Part shown: positions 40,766-49,040 of the stretch, one piece after another
Numbering within the stretch: the first letter of the stretch is position 1
Layout of the letters: the number at the start of each line of letters is the position of its first letter
DNA from: Streptomyces sp. NL15-2K
GTDB taxonomy: Bacteria > Actinomycetota > Actinomycetes > Streptomycetales > Streptomycetaceae
DNA length: 64,000 nt
NCBI RefSeq assembly: GCF_030551255.1
Contig: NZ_CP130630.1
Coordinates: 3,391,501 to 3,455,500, forward strand
Reading direction: 5' to 3'
Position numbers and translations under genes: made by a program
The notes under the pieces: model-generated
The model's database searches: none
Told to the model about the DNA's origin: nothing
Seen by the model: the letters and a program-made list of their open reading frames with translations, nothing else

Positions 40766-42385
40766 TCAGATGTGCCCGACGCCCGCGCCCGCCTCCGCGT
40801 TCGCGCCGCGCTTGGTGAGCATGGCGACCAGGACGGCGACGACGGCGACTCCGGCGGCGACCAGGGACGCCAGGCTCATGCCGGAGATGAAGGTTTCGTG
40901 GGCGACATCGGTGATCTTCGTGACGACCGCCTCCGGCGTGCCCGGCGCGATCGGCGCCACGCCGACCTGGACCGCCTCGGAGGCCTGGTGCTCCTGGGCC
41001 GCCGTGAGCGGCGGGAGTCCCGCGTCCTTCCAGTTGCCCGCGAGGTCGCTGTCGACCTTGGAGGCCATCACGGCACCGAGGACGGCCGTACCGAGGCTGC
41101 CGCCGATCTGCATCGCGGCCTGCTGGAGACCGCCGGCCACGCCGGACAGCTCCATCGGCGCGTTGCCGACGATGACCTCGGTGGCGCCGACCATGACGGG
41201 CGCGAGGCCGAGACCCAGCAGGGCGAACCAGACCGACATGATGCCGCTGCCGGTGTCCGTCTCCAGGGTGGACATGCCGTACATGGCGAGCGCGGTGCAC
41301 GCCATGCCGCCGGCCAGCGGGATGCGCGGGCCGACCTTGCTGATCATCGCGCCCGCGAGCGGGGAGCCGACGATCATCATGCCGGTGAGGGGCAGCAGGT
41401 GCAGACCGGCGTCGATCGGGCTCATCCCGTGCACGTTCTGGAGGTAGAACGTCACGAAGAACAGGCCGCCCATGAAGGCGATGGCCATCAGGACCATCAG
41501 CACGACACCCGCCGACAGCGGGACCGAGCGGAACAGCGCCAGCGGGATCAGCGGCTCCTTCACCTTCGTCTCCCAGAAGGAGAAGAGCGCGAAGCCGGCG
41601 ACCGACACGGCTATGAACGTCCACGTCTTGCCGTCGCCCCAGCCCCACTCGGGGGCCTTGATGAGGGCCCAGACGAGGCAGAACATCGCGGCCGACAGCA
41701 GGGCGATGCCCAGGATGTCGAAGGAGCGCGGGGCGTTCTCCGCGCGGTGGTCGAGCAGGATCATGACGCCGAGGACGACGGCGAGGATGCCGACCGGCAC
41801 GTTGATGAAGAACACCGACTGCCAGTTGACGTGCTCGACGAGGACGCCGCCGAGGATCGGGCCGCCCGCGGTGGAGGCGCCGATGACCATGCCCCAGATA
41901 CCGATGGCCATGTTGAGCTTGTCGGCCGGGAAAGTGGCCCGCAGCAGGCCGAGCGCGGCCGGCATCAGCAGCGCGCCGAACAGGCCCTGAAGGACGCGGA
42001 AGGCGACGACCAGCCCGATGCTGCTGGACAGGCCGATGGCGCCGGACGCGACCGCGAAGCCGACCACGCCGATCAGGAAGGTCTGCCGGTGGCCGAAGCG
42101 GTCACCGAGCTTGCCCGCGGTGATCAGGGAGACCGCGAGAGCGAGGAAGTAGCCGTTGGTGATCCACTGGACCTGGGCGAAGGTCGCGCCCAGGTCCTTC
42201 TGGATGGCCGGGTTGGCGATGGCCACGATGGTGCCGTCGAGGGCCACCATCATGACCCCGACCGCCACGGTGATGAGAGTGAACCAAGGGTGGCCGCGCA
42301 GCCCGGTGGCCGGCGAGCCGTCCGACGGGGGTGCTGGTGCCTTGTCCCCCGACCCCGTCGTGTCGATGGTGGTCTGACTAGTCAT
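40766..42385 (-). CDS. MFS multidrug efflux transporter (DHA2, 14 helices)
   Basis: 539 residues from ATG 42385 (MTSQTTIDTTGSGDKAPAPP). Fourteen membrane segments with the DHA2 signatures: VMMVALDGTIVAIANPAIQKDL (motif D1, helix 1), GKLGDRFGHRQTFLIGVVGF (motif A), RVLQGLFGALLMPAALGLLR (motif B) and GPILGGVLVEHVNWQSVFFINVP (motif C). It is an EmrB/QacA-like drug:H+ antiporter. It is divergent from the TetR gene and probably repressed by it. Confidence 0.92.
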   Translation of the reverse strand: MTSQTTIDTTGSGDKAPAPPSDGSPATGLRGHPWFTLITVAVGVMMVALDGTIVAIANPAIQKDLGATFAQVQWITNGYFLALAVSLITAGKLGDRFGHRQTFLIGVVGFAVASGAIGLSSSIGLVVAFRVLQGLFGALLMPAALGLLRATFPADKLNMAIGIWGMVIGASTAGGPILGGVLVEHVNWQSVFFINVPVGILAVVLGVMILLDHRAENAPRSFDILGIALLSAAMFCLVWALIKAPEWGWGDGKTWTFIAVSVAGFALFSFWETKVKEPLIPLALFRSVPLSAGVVLMVLMAIAFMGGLFFVTFYLQNVHGMSPIDAGLHLLPLTGMMIVGSPLAGAMISKVGPRIPLAGGMACTALAMYGMSTLETDTGSGIMSVWFALLGLGLAPVMVGATEVIVGNAPMELSGVAGGLQQAAMQIGGSLGTAVLGAVMASKVDSDLAGNWKDAGLPPLTAAQEHQASEAVQVGVAPIAPGTPEAVVTKITDVAHETFISGMSLASLVAAGVAVVAVLVAMLTKRGANAEAGAGVGHI

Positions 42386-42409
42386 GCGGTCGAGGCTAAT
42401 GACAGCCAC

Positions 42410-42448
42410 TGACAGTTGACAAACCAATTCACAAGTCGGTAACTGTCA
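42410..42448. promoter_or_regulatory. TetR/MFS shared promoter with inverted repeat
   Basis: tgacagtt (42410-42417) and aactgtca (42441-42448) are perfect inverted arms. Between and over them lie TTGACA (42416-42421) and, 18 bp on, TAACTG (42440-42445), a plausible -35/-10 pair for tetR. Binding there would control both divergent genes. Confidence 0.6.
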
Positions 42449-42499
42449 CGTCACTCACAGATAGTCTGAACTGGGCAAACAGTTCGAAGGAGAGGAACC

Positions 42500-43141
42500 A
42501 TGGACACCGCATCGCCACCGGGGCTGCGCGAGCGCAAGAAGCAGCGCACCCAGGACGCGCTGCTGCGGGCCGCCATCGAACTGTTCGCCACCCGCGGCTA
42601 CGAACAGACCACCGTCGACGACATCGCCGCGGCCGTCGACGTCTCGCAGCGCACCTTCTTCCGTTACTTCGCGAGCAAAGAGGATGTGGCGTTCTTCGTG
42701 CCGCGGATCGCGGAGTCGCACTTCGTCGAGGCCGTGCGCGGCCGCCCGCCGCACGAGGCCCCGCTGGAGGCGATGCGCTGGGCCGTCCTGGAGAGCTGGG
42801 ACACCATCGGCGAAGCCATCGAGCGAGTGGTGCCGCTCGAACTCCACATGCGCACCTACCGGATGATCGAGTCGTCGCCCGCCCTGCTCGCCGCCCACCT
42901 GCGCCGCGCGGCGCAGCTGGAGGAGGACACCGCGCGCATCATCGCCGAGCGCGAGGGGCTCGACGTGGACGCGGACCCGCGGCCGCGCCTCGTCGTGGCA
43001 GTCTTCAGCGGCGTGATCCGGGTGACCGAGCGGATGTGGTCCGTGGGGAACGACTTCAGCATGGAGGCCATGCGCGCGCTGACCGCGTCGTACCTCGATC
43101 AGGTGGGTCCGCCGCTCCTGGGGAACTGGCGTACGACGTGA
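42500..43141 (+). CDS. TetR family transcriptional regulator
   Basis: 213 residues; ATG 42500 with AAGGAGAGG upstream. HTH: RTQDALLRAAIELFATRGYEQTTVDDIAAAVDVSQRTFFRYFASKED (about 16-62). The ligand-binding domain (about 65-200) is helical with no recognisable signature. It is divergent from the DHA2 pump with a dyad in the shared promoter, the usual repressor-pump arrangement. Confidence 0.92.
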   Translation: MDTASPPGLRERKKQRTQDALLRAAIELFATRGYEQTTVDDIAAAVDVSQRTFFRYFASKEDVAFFVPRIAESHFVEAVRGRPPHEAPLEAMRWAVLESWDTIGEAIERVVPLELHMRTYRMIESSPALLAAHLRRAAQLEEDTARIIAEREGLDVDADPRPRLVVAVFSGVIRVTERMWSVGNDFSMEAMRALTASYLDQVGPPLLGNWRTT

Positions 43142-43223
43142 GATCCGCGTCACCGATATCGAAACGTGATCCGCGCCACTCGGTTAACGCGAGACCCTCT
43201 CGTTCTCCTAGTGTGTCCTTTCA

Positions 43224-44441
43224 GTGACTTCCTTCGATACTTCTCCCCAACTGAACGTCTGGCGCGCGATGCTCGCGCTGGCCGTCGTGTTCGTGATGCT
43301 GGCGACCACCGGCTGGACCGCACTGCGCACCCAGCGGAGCACCACAGCCCTGCAGTCCTCGCTCAGCGAGTGGGAGGACGGTCACCTCCACGGACACCGG
43401 CTGCCGGACCCGGAAGCGGCCCCCGGCCAGCTCTCCCGGTTCTTCGCCTCGCTCACCGCACACGAGCGCACCAGACTCGCCCGGCGCTACCCGCTCGCGG
43501 TCGGCAACATGAACGGCGCCCCCGTCGAGTTGCGCTACCACGCCAACCGCATCGCGCTCGGGCAGGCCCGCAAGGTCGAGCTGAAACGCATGCACGACAC
43601 CCGGCTCACCCCGGACGGGCAGCGGGAGGCGGGCCGCCGTATGCACCGCTACGAGGCGCTGTTGAGCAACGGCCGCCACATCCTCGCCTTCGACCCCGCC
43701 GGCACGGGCCGGGTCGCCGAGGTCTTCGGCAGCCTGGACAAGGCAGAGCGGGTCTCCGTCGTCGTCCCCGGCGTCGACACCGACCTGCTCACCTTCCAGC
43801 GCACGTCCCGCAAGTACTCCGCGCCCGTCGGCATGGCCGAGTCCCTGTACGCCGCCGAGCGCGCCGCGAGCCCCACGACGCGTACGGCCGTGATCGCCTG
43901 GGCCGACTACACCGCGCCCGACGGGCTCGGCATCGACTCGGCCACCGCGATGCGCGCGGCGGACGGTGCCCTCCGGCTGAACGCACTGCTGCGCGGGCTG
44001 CCCGGCAGCTCCCCGGTCTCCCTGTTCTGCCACAGCTACGGCTCCGTGGTGTGCGGCCTCGCCGCGCGCACGCTGCCGGACCGGGTGGCCGACATAGCGG
44101 TGGCCGGCAGCCCCGGGATGCGGGCCGCGACGGCCTCCCACCTGCACACCTCCGCCCGAGTGTGGGCGATGCGGGACCCCGGCGACTGGGTCCAGGACGT
44201 GCCGTACCTGGAGGTCGGCGGGTTCGGTCACGGGGCCGACCCGATGTCCTCGGCGTTCGGCGCGCGGGTGCTGTCGGCGCACGGCGCGAAAGGGCACAGC
44301 GGCTATTTCGAACCGGGCACTCAGAGCCTGCTGAACTTCGCGGAGATCGGCATTGGCGCATACCGCTCGGTGCACTGCGCGGGCGATACCGCGGCCTGCC
44401 GGGATGGTTTGTCCGACACGACGACGGCCGGACGCGCGTAG
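43224..44441 (+). CDS. DUF1023 alpha/beta hydrolase, membrane-anchored
   Basis: 405 residues from GTG 43224; no ribosome site, with tagtgt 15 nt upstream as a possible -10 for leaderless translation. One N-terminal membrane segment (MLALAVVFVMLATTGWTAL, about 16-34). The DUF1023 domain spans about 160-380: VSVVVPGVDTDL, VIAWADYTAPDGLGIDSATA, nucleophile motif LFCHSYGSVVCG (Ser about 274), ADIAVAGSPGM and a late His in GAKGHSGYFE. It is a secreted-face or periplasmic-like esterase of unknown substrate. Confidence 0.85.
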   Translation: MTSFDTSPQLNVWRAMLALAVVFVMLATTGWTALRTQRSTTALQSSLSEWEDGHLHGHRLPDPEAAPGQLSRFFASLTAHERTRLARRYPLAVGNMNGAPVELRYHANRIALGQARKVELKRMHDTRLTPDGQREAGRRMHRYEALLSNGRHILAFDPAGTGRVAEVFGSLDKAERVSVVVPGVDTDLLTFQRTSRKYSAPVGMAESLYAAERAASPTTRTAVIAWADYTAPDGLGIDSATAMRAADGALRLNALLRGLPGSSPVSLFCHSYGSVVCGLAARTLPDRVADIAVAGSPGMRAATASHLHTSARVWAMRDPGDWVQDVPYLEVGGFGHGADPMSSAFGARVLSAHGAKGHSGYFEPGTQSLLNFAEIGIGAYRSVHCAGDTAACRDGLSDTTTAGRA

Positions 44442-44477
44442 AGGCACAGGAATTGCGGTCCGTACGGGGAGGGGACG

Positions 44478-45356
44478 ATGGAGCTCGTGCCGCATACGAT
44501 GAGCCGCATGGGTGACGTACTGGCCGGATTTCATGCCGCCTGGGAGTTCGAGTCCGACTCCGTGCTCATCCGCTACGAACGGGGGATGCGAACGCCCAAG
44601 CTGTTCCAGGCGCTCGGCGAGCGCCGTGTCCCGCTGTCGGCGCTCTCGGGGGTGACGCTCACCCCGGGCAGACGCGGGACCGTGGTGCTGCGCGCCGAGC
44701 CGAGGCCCGGCGCCGATCCGCTGATGGAGGCGGCCGCGGGGCAGCTCAAGGAAAACTGCGATCCGTATCGGCTGGTGCTGCCGGCCGAGCGGGACGCTCT
44801 CGCGGAGTACTACGCCGACGAGTTGCGGGCGCGGCTGACCGAGACCGGCCCGGCCGAGCGGTTCCTGGTGCCGGCGCCTGACGTGCCGTTGCAGTTCAAG
44901 GCGTACGACGGGAAGGCGTCCTTCGACGGGCGGACCGTGCACTTCCGGTGGTTCTGGACGGGAGCCTCGTCGGCGAAGTGGAAGGCCGGCGACCAGAGTT
45001 TCCCGGTCGCCGACCTGACGGGCGTCGAATGGCGGTCCCCCGAGGTCTTCGAGGGACATCTGCGGTTACTGCGCCGGGACGCGGCCGAGCCTCCCGCGCA
45101 GGCCGATCAGGATCCGGCGGCTGTGGTGTTCGGGCTCGGGTACGGGCCGGTGCACGAGTCGCTGCCGTTCGCTGCCGCTGTGCTCGCGGCCGTACGCGAA
45201 TCCGGGGCCGTTCCCGCACTGCCCTCCGGAGGGCCGCGCCGCGACCCCGCCGACATCGCCGAGCGGATCCGTCACCTGGGCGAGCTGCATCAGGCCGGGC
45301 TGGTGACGGACGAGGAGTTCTCGGTGAAGAAGGCGGAGTTGCTGGCGGAGCTTTAG
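44478..45356 (+). CDS. DUF4429 protein with C-terminal SHOCT domain
   Basis: 292 residues. ATG 44478 has a very strong GGGGAGGGG; the conserved family start MGDVLAGFHAAWEFESDSVL is at 44508, 30 nt inside, and could be the true start. Two DUF4429 domains (about 20-130 and 135-235) with the Trp-rich HFRWFWTGASSAKWKAGDQ segment precede a SHOCT motif at the C-terminus (ADIAERIRHLGELHQAGLVTDEEF). SHOCT modules bind nucleic acid or act in oligomerisation; no function is established. Confidence 0.85.
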   Translation: MELVPHTMSRMGDVLAGFHAAWEFESDSVLIRYERGMRTPKLFQALGERRVPLSALSGVTLTPGRRGTVVLRAEPRPGADPLMEAAAGQLKENCDPYRLVLPAERDALAEYYADELRARLTETGPAERFLVPAPDVPLQFKAYDGKASFDGRTVHFRWFWTGASSAKWKAGDQSFPVADLTGVEWRSPEVFEGHLRLLRRDAAEPPAQADQDPAAVVFGLGYGPVHESLPFAAAVLAAVRESGAVPALPSGGPRRDPADIAERIRHLGELHQAGLVTDEEFSVKKAELLAEL

Positions 45357-45405
45357 CGTCTGCCGGGTGCGGTGCGTTTTCGGCCCCGGCGCCTGGCAGG
45401 TGCTC

Positions 45406-46422
45406 CTACTCGCGGCCCGCCGACGTGAACGTCATGTCCGCGTACCGGTCGCCCGCCACCTTCGCGGCGATCGGCTCCAGCAGGGACAGTTCCTCCTCCG
45501 TCAGGACGATGCGCGTCGCCCCCACGTTCTCCTCCACCCTGCCCGGCTTGCGGGTGCCCGGGATCGGGATGATCGCGAGGTTGTGGACCGCCGCCCGCTG
45601 CTGGACCCACGCCAGGGCGATCTGGCCCAGGGTGGCGCCGTGGGACTCGGCGATCGTGCGGATCGGGTCCAGGAGCGCCGCGTTGGCCGTCGCGTTGTCT
45701 CCCGTGAAGCGGGGCTGCTGGCGGCGGAAGTCTCCGGACGTCAGGTCCTTGTCGGCGTTGACGAAGGAGCCCGTGAGGAAGCCCCGGCCCAGCGGCGAGT
45801 ACGGCACCAGGGCCACGCCCAGGTCACGGGCGGCCGGCACCACGTACGCCTCGATGTCCCGGCTGAACAGGGACCACTCCGACTGCACGGCGGCGATCGG
45901 GTGCACGGCCTGCGCGCCGCGCAGCTCGTCGGCCGTGACCTCGCTCAGCCCGAGGTGCTTGACCTTGCCCTCGCGCACCAGCTCGGCCATCGCGCCGACG
46001 GTCTCCTCGATCGGCACGTTCACATCGCGCCGGTGCATGTAGTAGAGGTCGATCACATCGACGTCCAGGCGCTTCAGGCTGGCCTCGACGCTCTGCCGGA
46101 TGTACGGCCGGTCGTTGCGGATGACCCGTGTCGTCGGATCGTCCGGCGGGATCGACAGGGCGAACTTCGTGGCGATGACGACCTCGTCCCGGTGCGCCTG
46201 GAAGAAGGGGGAGAGGAACTTCTCGTTCTCGCCCGCGCCGTAGGCGTCCGCCGTGTCGTAGAGCGTGACGCCGAGTTCCAGGGCGCGCTCCAGGGTGGCC
46301 CGCGACTCGCCCGCGTCCGTGGGGCCGTACGCGAAGCTCATTCCCATGCAGCCGAGGCCTTGTACGCCGACCTCGGGGCCGCCGTCGCCGAGCTGGACCG
46401 CGGGGATCTTGCTGTCCGTCAT
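45406..46422 (-). CDS. Aldo/keto reductase
   Basis: 338 residues; ATG 46422 shares a base with the TGA of the merR gene (TGATG). The catalytic tetrad is present: D56 and Y61 (TLYDTADAYGAGENE), K86 (IATKFALS), H130 (LYYMHRRD). The NADPH-binding IPIPGTRKPGRVEENVGA is near the C-terminus. Closest to AKR13-like/YajO-type enzymes that reduce aldehydes. MerR-AKR pairs of this kind respond to aldehydes or oxidants. Confidence 0.93.
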   Translation of the reverse strand: MTDSKIPAVQLGDGGPEVGVQGLGCMGMSFAYGPTDAGESRATLERALELGVTLYDTADAYGAGENEKFLSPFFQAHRDEVVIATKFALSIPPDDPTTRVIRNDRPYIRQSVEASLKRLDVDVIDLYYMHRRDVNVPIEETVGAMAELVREGKVKHLGLSEVTADELRGAQAVHPIAAVQSEWSLFSRDIEAYVVPAARDLGVALVPYSPLGRGFLTGSFVNADKDLTSGDFRRQQPRFTGDNATANAALLDPIRTIAESHGATLGQIALAWVQQRAAVHNLAIIPIPGTRKPGRVEENVGATRIVLTEEELSLLEPIAAKVAGDRYADMTFTSAGRE

Positions 46423-46883
46423 CAGGACCTTTCCGACGCCAGGGCCCGCCCGGCGTCCGCGTAGAAACTGATCTTCCGGTCGAGGAACGCGAGCGTGTCC
46501 TGAAGTTCCGCGATCCGGGCCAGGACGTCCTGACGGGTCGCCTTCAGCAGCTCGAAACGGTCGCCGTAGGTGTGGTCGCCCTCGCGCACCAGATCCGCGT
46601 AGCGCACCATGTCGGCGACCGGCATGCCGGTCAGCCGCAACTTGCCGACGAGGTCGAGCCAGTCGAGGTCGCGGTTGCTGTAGCGGCGCTGCCCGGTGTG
46701 CGAGCGGTCTATGTGCGGCATCAGGCCGATGCGCTCGTACCAGCGCAGGGTGTGCGCGGTCAGACCGGTGATCGCGACGACCTCGCTGATCGTGTAGCTG
46801 TCCTGGCCTTCCGGACGCCGCCCGGTCTGCCGCGGGGCGGCGCAGCTGTCGGTCCTGGTACCCGTGGTCTCCATCACCGTCAT
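46422..46883 (-). CDS. MerR family transcriptional regulator
   Basis: 153 residues from ATG 46883 (an ATG 9 nt inside is also possible). HTH: SYTISEVVAITGLTAHTLRWYERIGLMPHIDRSHTGQRRYSNRDLDWLDLVGKLRLTGM (about 29-87), then a coiled-coil dimerisation helix. It has no cysteine-rich effector loop, so it is not a metal sensor; it belongs with aldehyde/redox-responsive MerR proteins beside AKR genes. It is encoded directly upstream of the AKR with overlapping codons, behind a classic MerR promoter. Confidence 0.92.
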   Translation of the reverse strand: MTVMETTGTRTDSCAAPRQTGRRPEGQDSYTISEVVAITGLTAHTLRWYERIGLMPHIDRSHTGQRRYSNRDLDWLDLVGKLRLTGMPVADMVRYADLVREGDHTYGDRFELLKATRQDVLARIAELQDTLAFLDRKISFYADAGRALASERS

Positions 46884-46889
46884 GGCCCC

Positions 46890-46930
46890 AACGCTAGGAC
46901 CTTGGAGTGCACTCCAAGCAAGCGGAATCG
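46890..46930 (-). promoter_or_regulatory. MerR-type promoter with 18-bp palindrome
   Basis: CTTGGAGTGCACTCCAAG (46901-46918) is a perfect palindrome. On the minus strand it lies between TTGCTT (-35) and TAGCGT (-10) with a 19-bp spacer, the over-long spacing typical of MerR-activated promoters. The merR start is about 7-12 nt after the -10, so the mRNA is probably leaderless. Confidence 0.8.
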
Positions 46931-46979
46931 GTAAGAAATCGGCAGGACGCGTCACAGGGGGGCTGGCTAGCGTACAGGC

Positions 46980-47453
46980 ATGATTCTTGTACGGCGTGCC
47001 GCGGCCGAGGACGCGGAGGAAGTGCTGCGTCTGCGGCAGGTGATGATCGATTCGATGGAGCGACCGGACGCCGCGGACACGGGGTGGCACGCGGAGTCCC
47101 TGCCGGCCCTGCGGGCCCGACTGGCGGAGGCCGACGGTGACTTCGCGGCGTTCGTCGTCGACCATCCGGAGCGGCCGGGGTCGCTCGCGGCGCTGGTGGT
47201 CGGGACGGTCGACTACCGGATCGGGAAGGCGGGCAATCCGCGCGGGCTGTCCGGGTACGTGTTCAGCGTGGCCACCGACCCGGACGCGCGGCGCCGCGGG
47301 TACGCGCGCGCGTGCATGGAGGAACTGCTCGCGTGGTTCCGCGCGCGGGGAGCCGGGCAGGTCCTCCTCACCGCCTCCAAGGAGGCCGAGCCCCTGTACG
47401 CGGCTCTCGGCTTCGTCCGCAAGCCGGACCCCGCGATGGGGCTGAGGCTCTGA
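46980..47453 (+). CDS. GNAT family N-acetyltransferase
   Basis: 157 residues from ATG 46980. The acetyl-CoA binding region is VFSVATDPDARRRGYARACMEELLAWF, with the R-x-x-G-Y-A motif, and the C-terminal strand has TASKEAEPLYAALGFVRKP. The acceptor substrate is unknown. A tagcgt box 9 nt upstream suggests leaderless expression. It faces away from merR across a 97-bp gap. Confidence 0.87.
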   Translation: MILVRRAAAEDAEEVLRLRQVMIDSMERPDAADTGWHAESLPALRARLAEADGDFAAFVVDHPERPGSLAALVVGTVDYRIGKAGNPRGLSGYVFSVATDPDARRRGYARACMEELLAWFRARGAGQVLLTASKEAEPLYAALGFVRKPDPAMGLRL

Positions 47454-47482
47454 GCCGCTCAAGGACCCCTTAGGCTCGACGC

Positions 47483-48304
47483 ATGTCCTTGCAGAGCCTG
47501 GCGTTGATCGAAAGCTGGCCGGTTCCCACCGCCGCGGCGGGTGTGGTGCGGGCCGACGGGACCGTCCTGGGGACCCACGGTCCGCTCGGGCGGCGTGTTC
47601 CGCTGGCCTCGGTCACCAAGCCGCTCGCCGCGTACGCCGCTCTCGTCGCGTACGAGGAGGGGGCGATCGAGCTCGACGAGCCGGCCGGGCCGCCCGGAGC
47701 GACGGTGCGTCATCTGCTGGCGCACACCTCGGGGCTGGCCTTCGACGAGCACCGGGTGACGGCGGCGCCCGGGGAGCGGCGGCTGTACTCCAACGCCGGG
47801 TTCGAGCAGCTCGGGGACCACATCGCGAAGGCGACGGACATTCCGTTCGGCGAGTATCTGCGGCAGGCGGTGCTGGAGCCGCTGGGCATGGGCTCCACGA
47901 CGCTGGAGGGCTCCCCGGCGAAGGACGGGGTGTCGAGCGTGGAGGACCTCGTGCGGTTCGCGGCGGAGGTGCAGGCGCCGCGGTTGCTCGATCCCCGTAC
48001 GGTCGCGGAGGCGATGTCGGTGCAGTACCCGGGGACCAAGGGGGTGCTGCCGGGGTACGGGCACCAGAGCCCGAACGACTGGGGGCTGGGCTTCGAGATC
48101 CGGGACTCCAAGTCGCCGCACTGGACGGGCTCTTCGTCCTCGCCGCGCACGTTCGGACACTTCGGACAGTCCGGTACGTTTCTGTGGATCGACCCCGATG
48201 CGGGGGTGGCGTGCGTGGCGCTGACCGACCGTGCCTTCGGGCCGTGGGCGGTCGAGGTGTGGCCGGTGTTCACGGACGCTGTGCTGGCGGAGTTGCGGGG
48301 CTGA
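47483..48304 (+). CDS. Serine hydrolase, class C beta-lactamase/DD-peptidase fold
   Basis: 273 residues from ATG 47483. Active-site motifs: SxxK as ASVTKPLA (Ser about 43), YxN as LYSNAGF (about 100) and HxG as FGHFGQSGTF (about 229), the last replacing KTG as in esterase-type members (EstB-like). No signal peptide is present, so it is cytoplasmic and probably an esterase or amidase rather than a penicillin-binding protein. It follows the GNAT gene by 29 bp and may share its transcript. Confidence 0.85.
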   Translation: MSLQSLALIESWPVPTAAAGVVRADGTVLGTHGPLGRRVPLASVTKPLAAYAALVAYEEGAIELDEPAGPPGATVRHLLAHTSGLAFDEHRVTAAPGERRLYSNAGFEQLGDHIAKATDIPFGEYLRQAVLEPLGMGSTTLEGSPAKDGVSSVEDLVRFAAEVQAPRLLDPRTVAEAMSVQYPGTKGVLPGYGHQSPNDWGLGFEIRDSKSPHWTGSSSSPRTFGHFGQSGTFLWIDPDAGVACVALTDRAFGPWAVEVWPVFTDAVLAELRG

Positions 48305-48313
48305 GCGAGACTG

Positions 48314-48967
48314 CTACGGCTGCATCTCCCATATCAGCAGCTCCGCGCCCGTCACCCCCACTGCCTCCAGATCCTTCGCGTCCGTGATGCGTGCCGCGTC
48401 GCCCGGGGTCAGTTGTTCGTCGTCCAGCCGCACCTCACCCCGCACCACGTGCACGTACACGTACGCCCCGTCCGGCACCGCCGTCCGCTCCCCCGCCGCC
48501 AGGCGCCGTACGTGGAGCATCGCGCCCGCCTCGGGGACGGCGTACGGCGTCGAGTCCGCGATGCCGTGGACGATCTCGTAGGAAGGGTCACCGCCGGGCT
48601 TCAGCGGGGTCAGCCACATCTGGACGAAGGTCAGGAGGGCCGGGCCGTCGTTGCGTTCGATGTGGCGGACGCCCGCCGCCGAGCTCAGCCTCTGCACATC
48701 CCCGGCGCGGACCACCGTCTCGTGGCCCGTGGAGTCGCGGTGGGTCAGTTCGCCCTCGACCACCCACGTCACGATCTCGGTGTGGCTGTGCGGGTGCTCG
48801 TCGAAGCCGGCGCAGGGGGCGAGCCGCTCCTCGTTGCAGGCGATCAGCGCGCCGAAGCGGAGGTTGTCGGGGTCGTAGTGCGGACCGAAGGAGAAGGCGT
48901 GCAGCGACTCGATTCCGGCCTCCGGGTCGCCGCCTCGGTAGCGCTGCGTGGCGCGCCGTACGTCCAT
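48314..48967 (-). CDS. Pirin family protein
   Basis: 217 residues from ATG 48967. Bicupin with the N-terminal metal/His motif HPHSHTEIVTWVVEGELTHRDSTG (about 58-80), LTFVQMWLTPLKPGGDPSYE (about 112) and a C-terminal cupin (ADGAYVYVHVVRGEV). Pirins are iron-binding redox sensors or quercetin-dioxygenase-like enzymes. The gene is convergent with the serine hydrolase and divergent from fasR. Confidence 0.9.
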   Translation of the reverse strand: MDVRRATQRYRGGDPEAGIESLHAFSFGPHYDPDNLRFGALIACNEERLAPCAGFDEHPHSHTEIVTWVVEGELTHRDSTGHETVVRAGDVQRLSSAAGVRHIERNDGPALLTFVQMWLTPLKPGGDPSYEIVHGIADSTPYAVPEAGAMLHVRRLAAGERTAVPDGAYVYVHVVRGEVRLDDEQLTPGDAARITDAKDLEAVGVTGAELLIWEMQP

Positions 48968-49040
48968 CACGGGCACCACCGTAGCCCTCACCCGGCACCC
49001 GGCGACGCGCACTCCCGTCCGGATAAGGCAGTCTTGTCCC

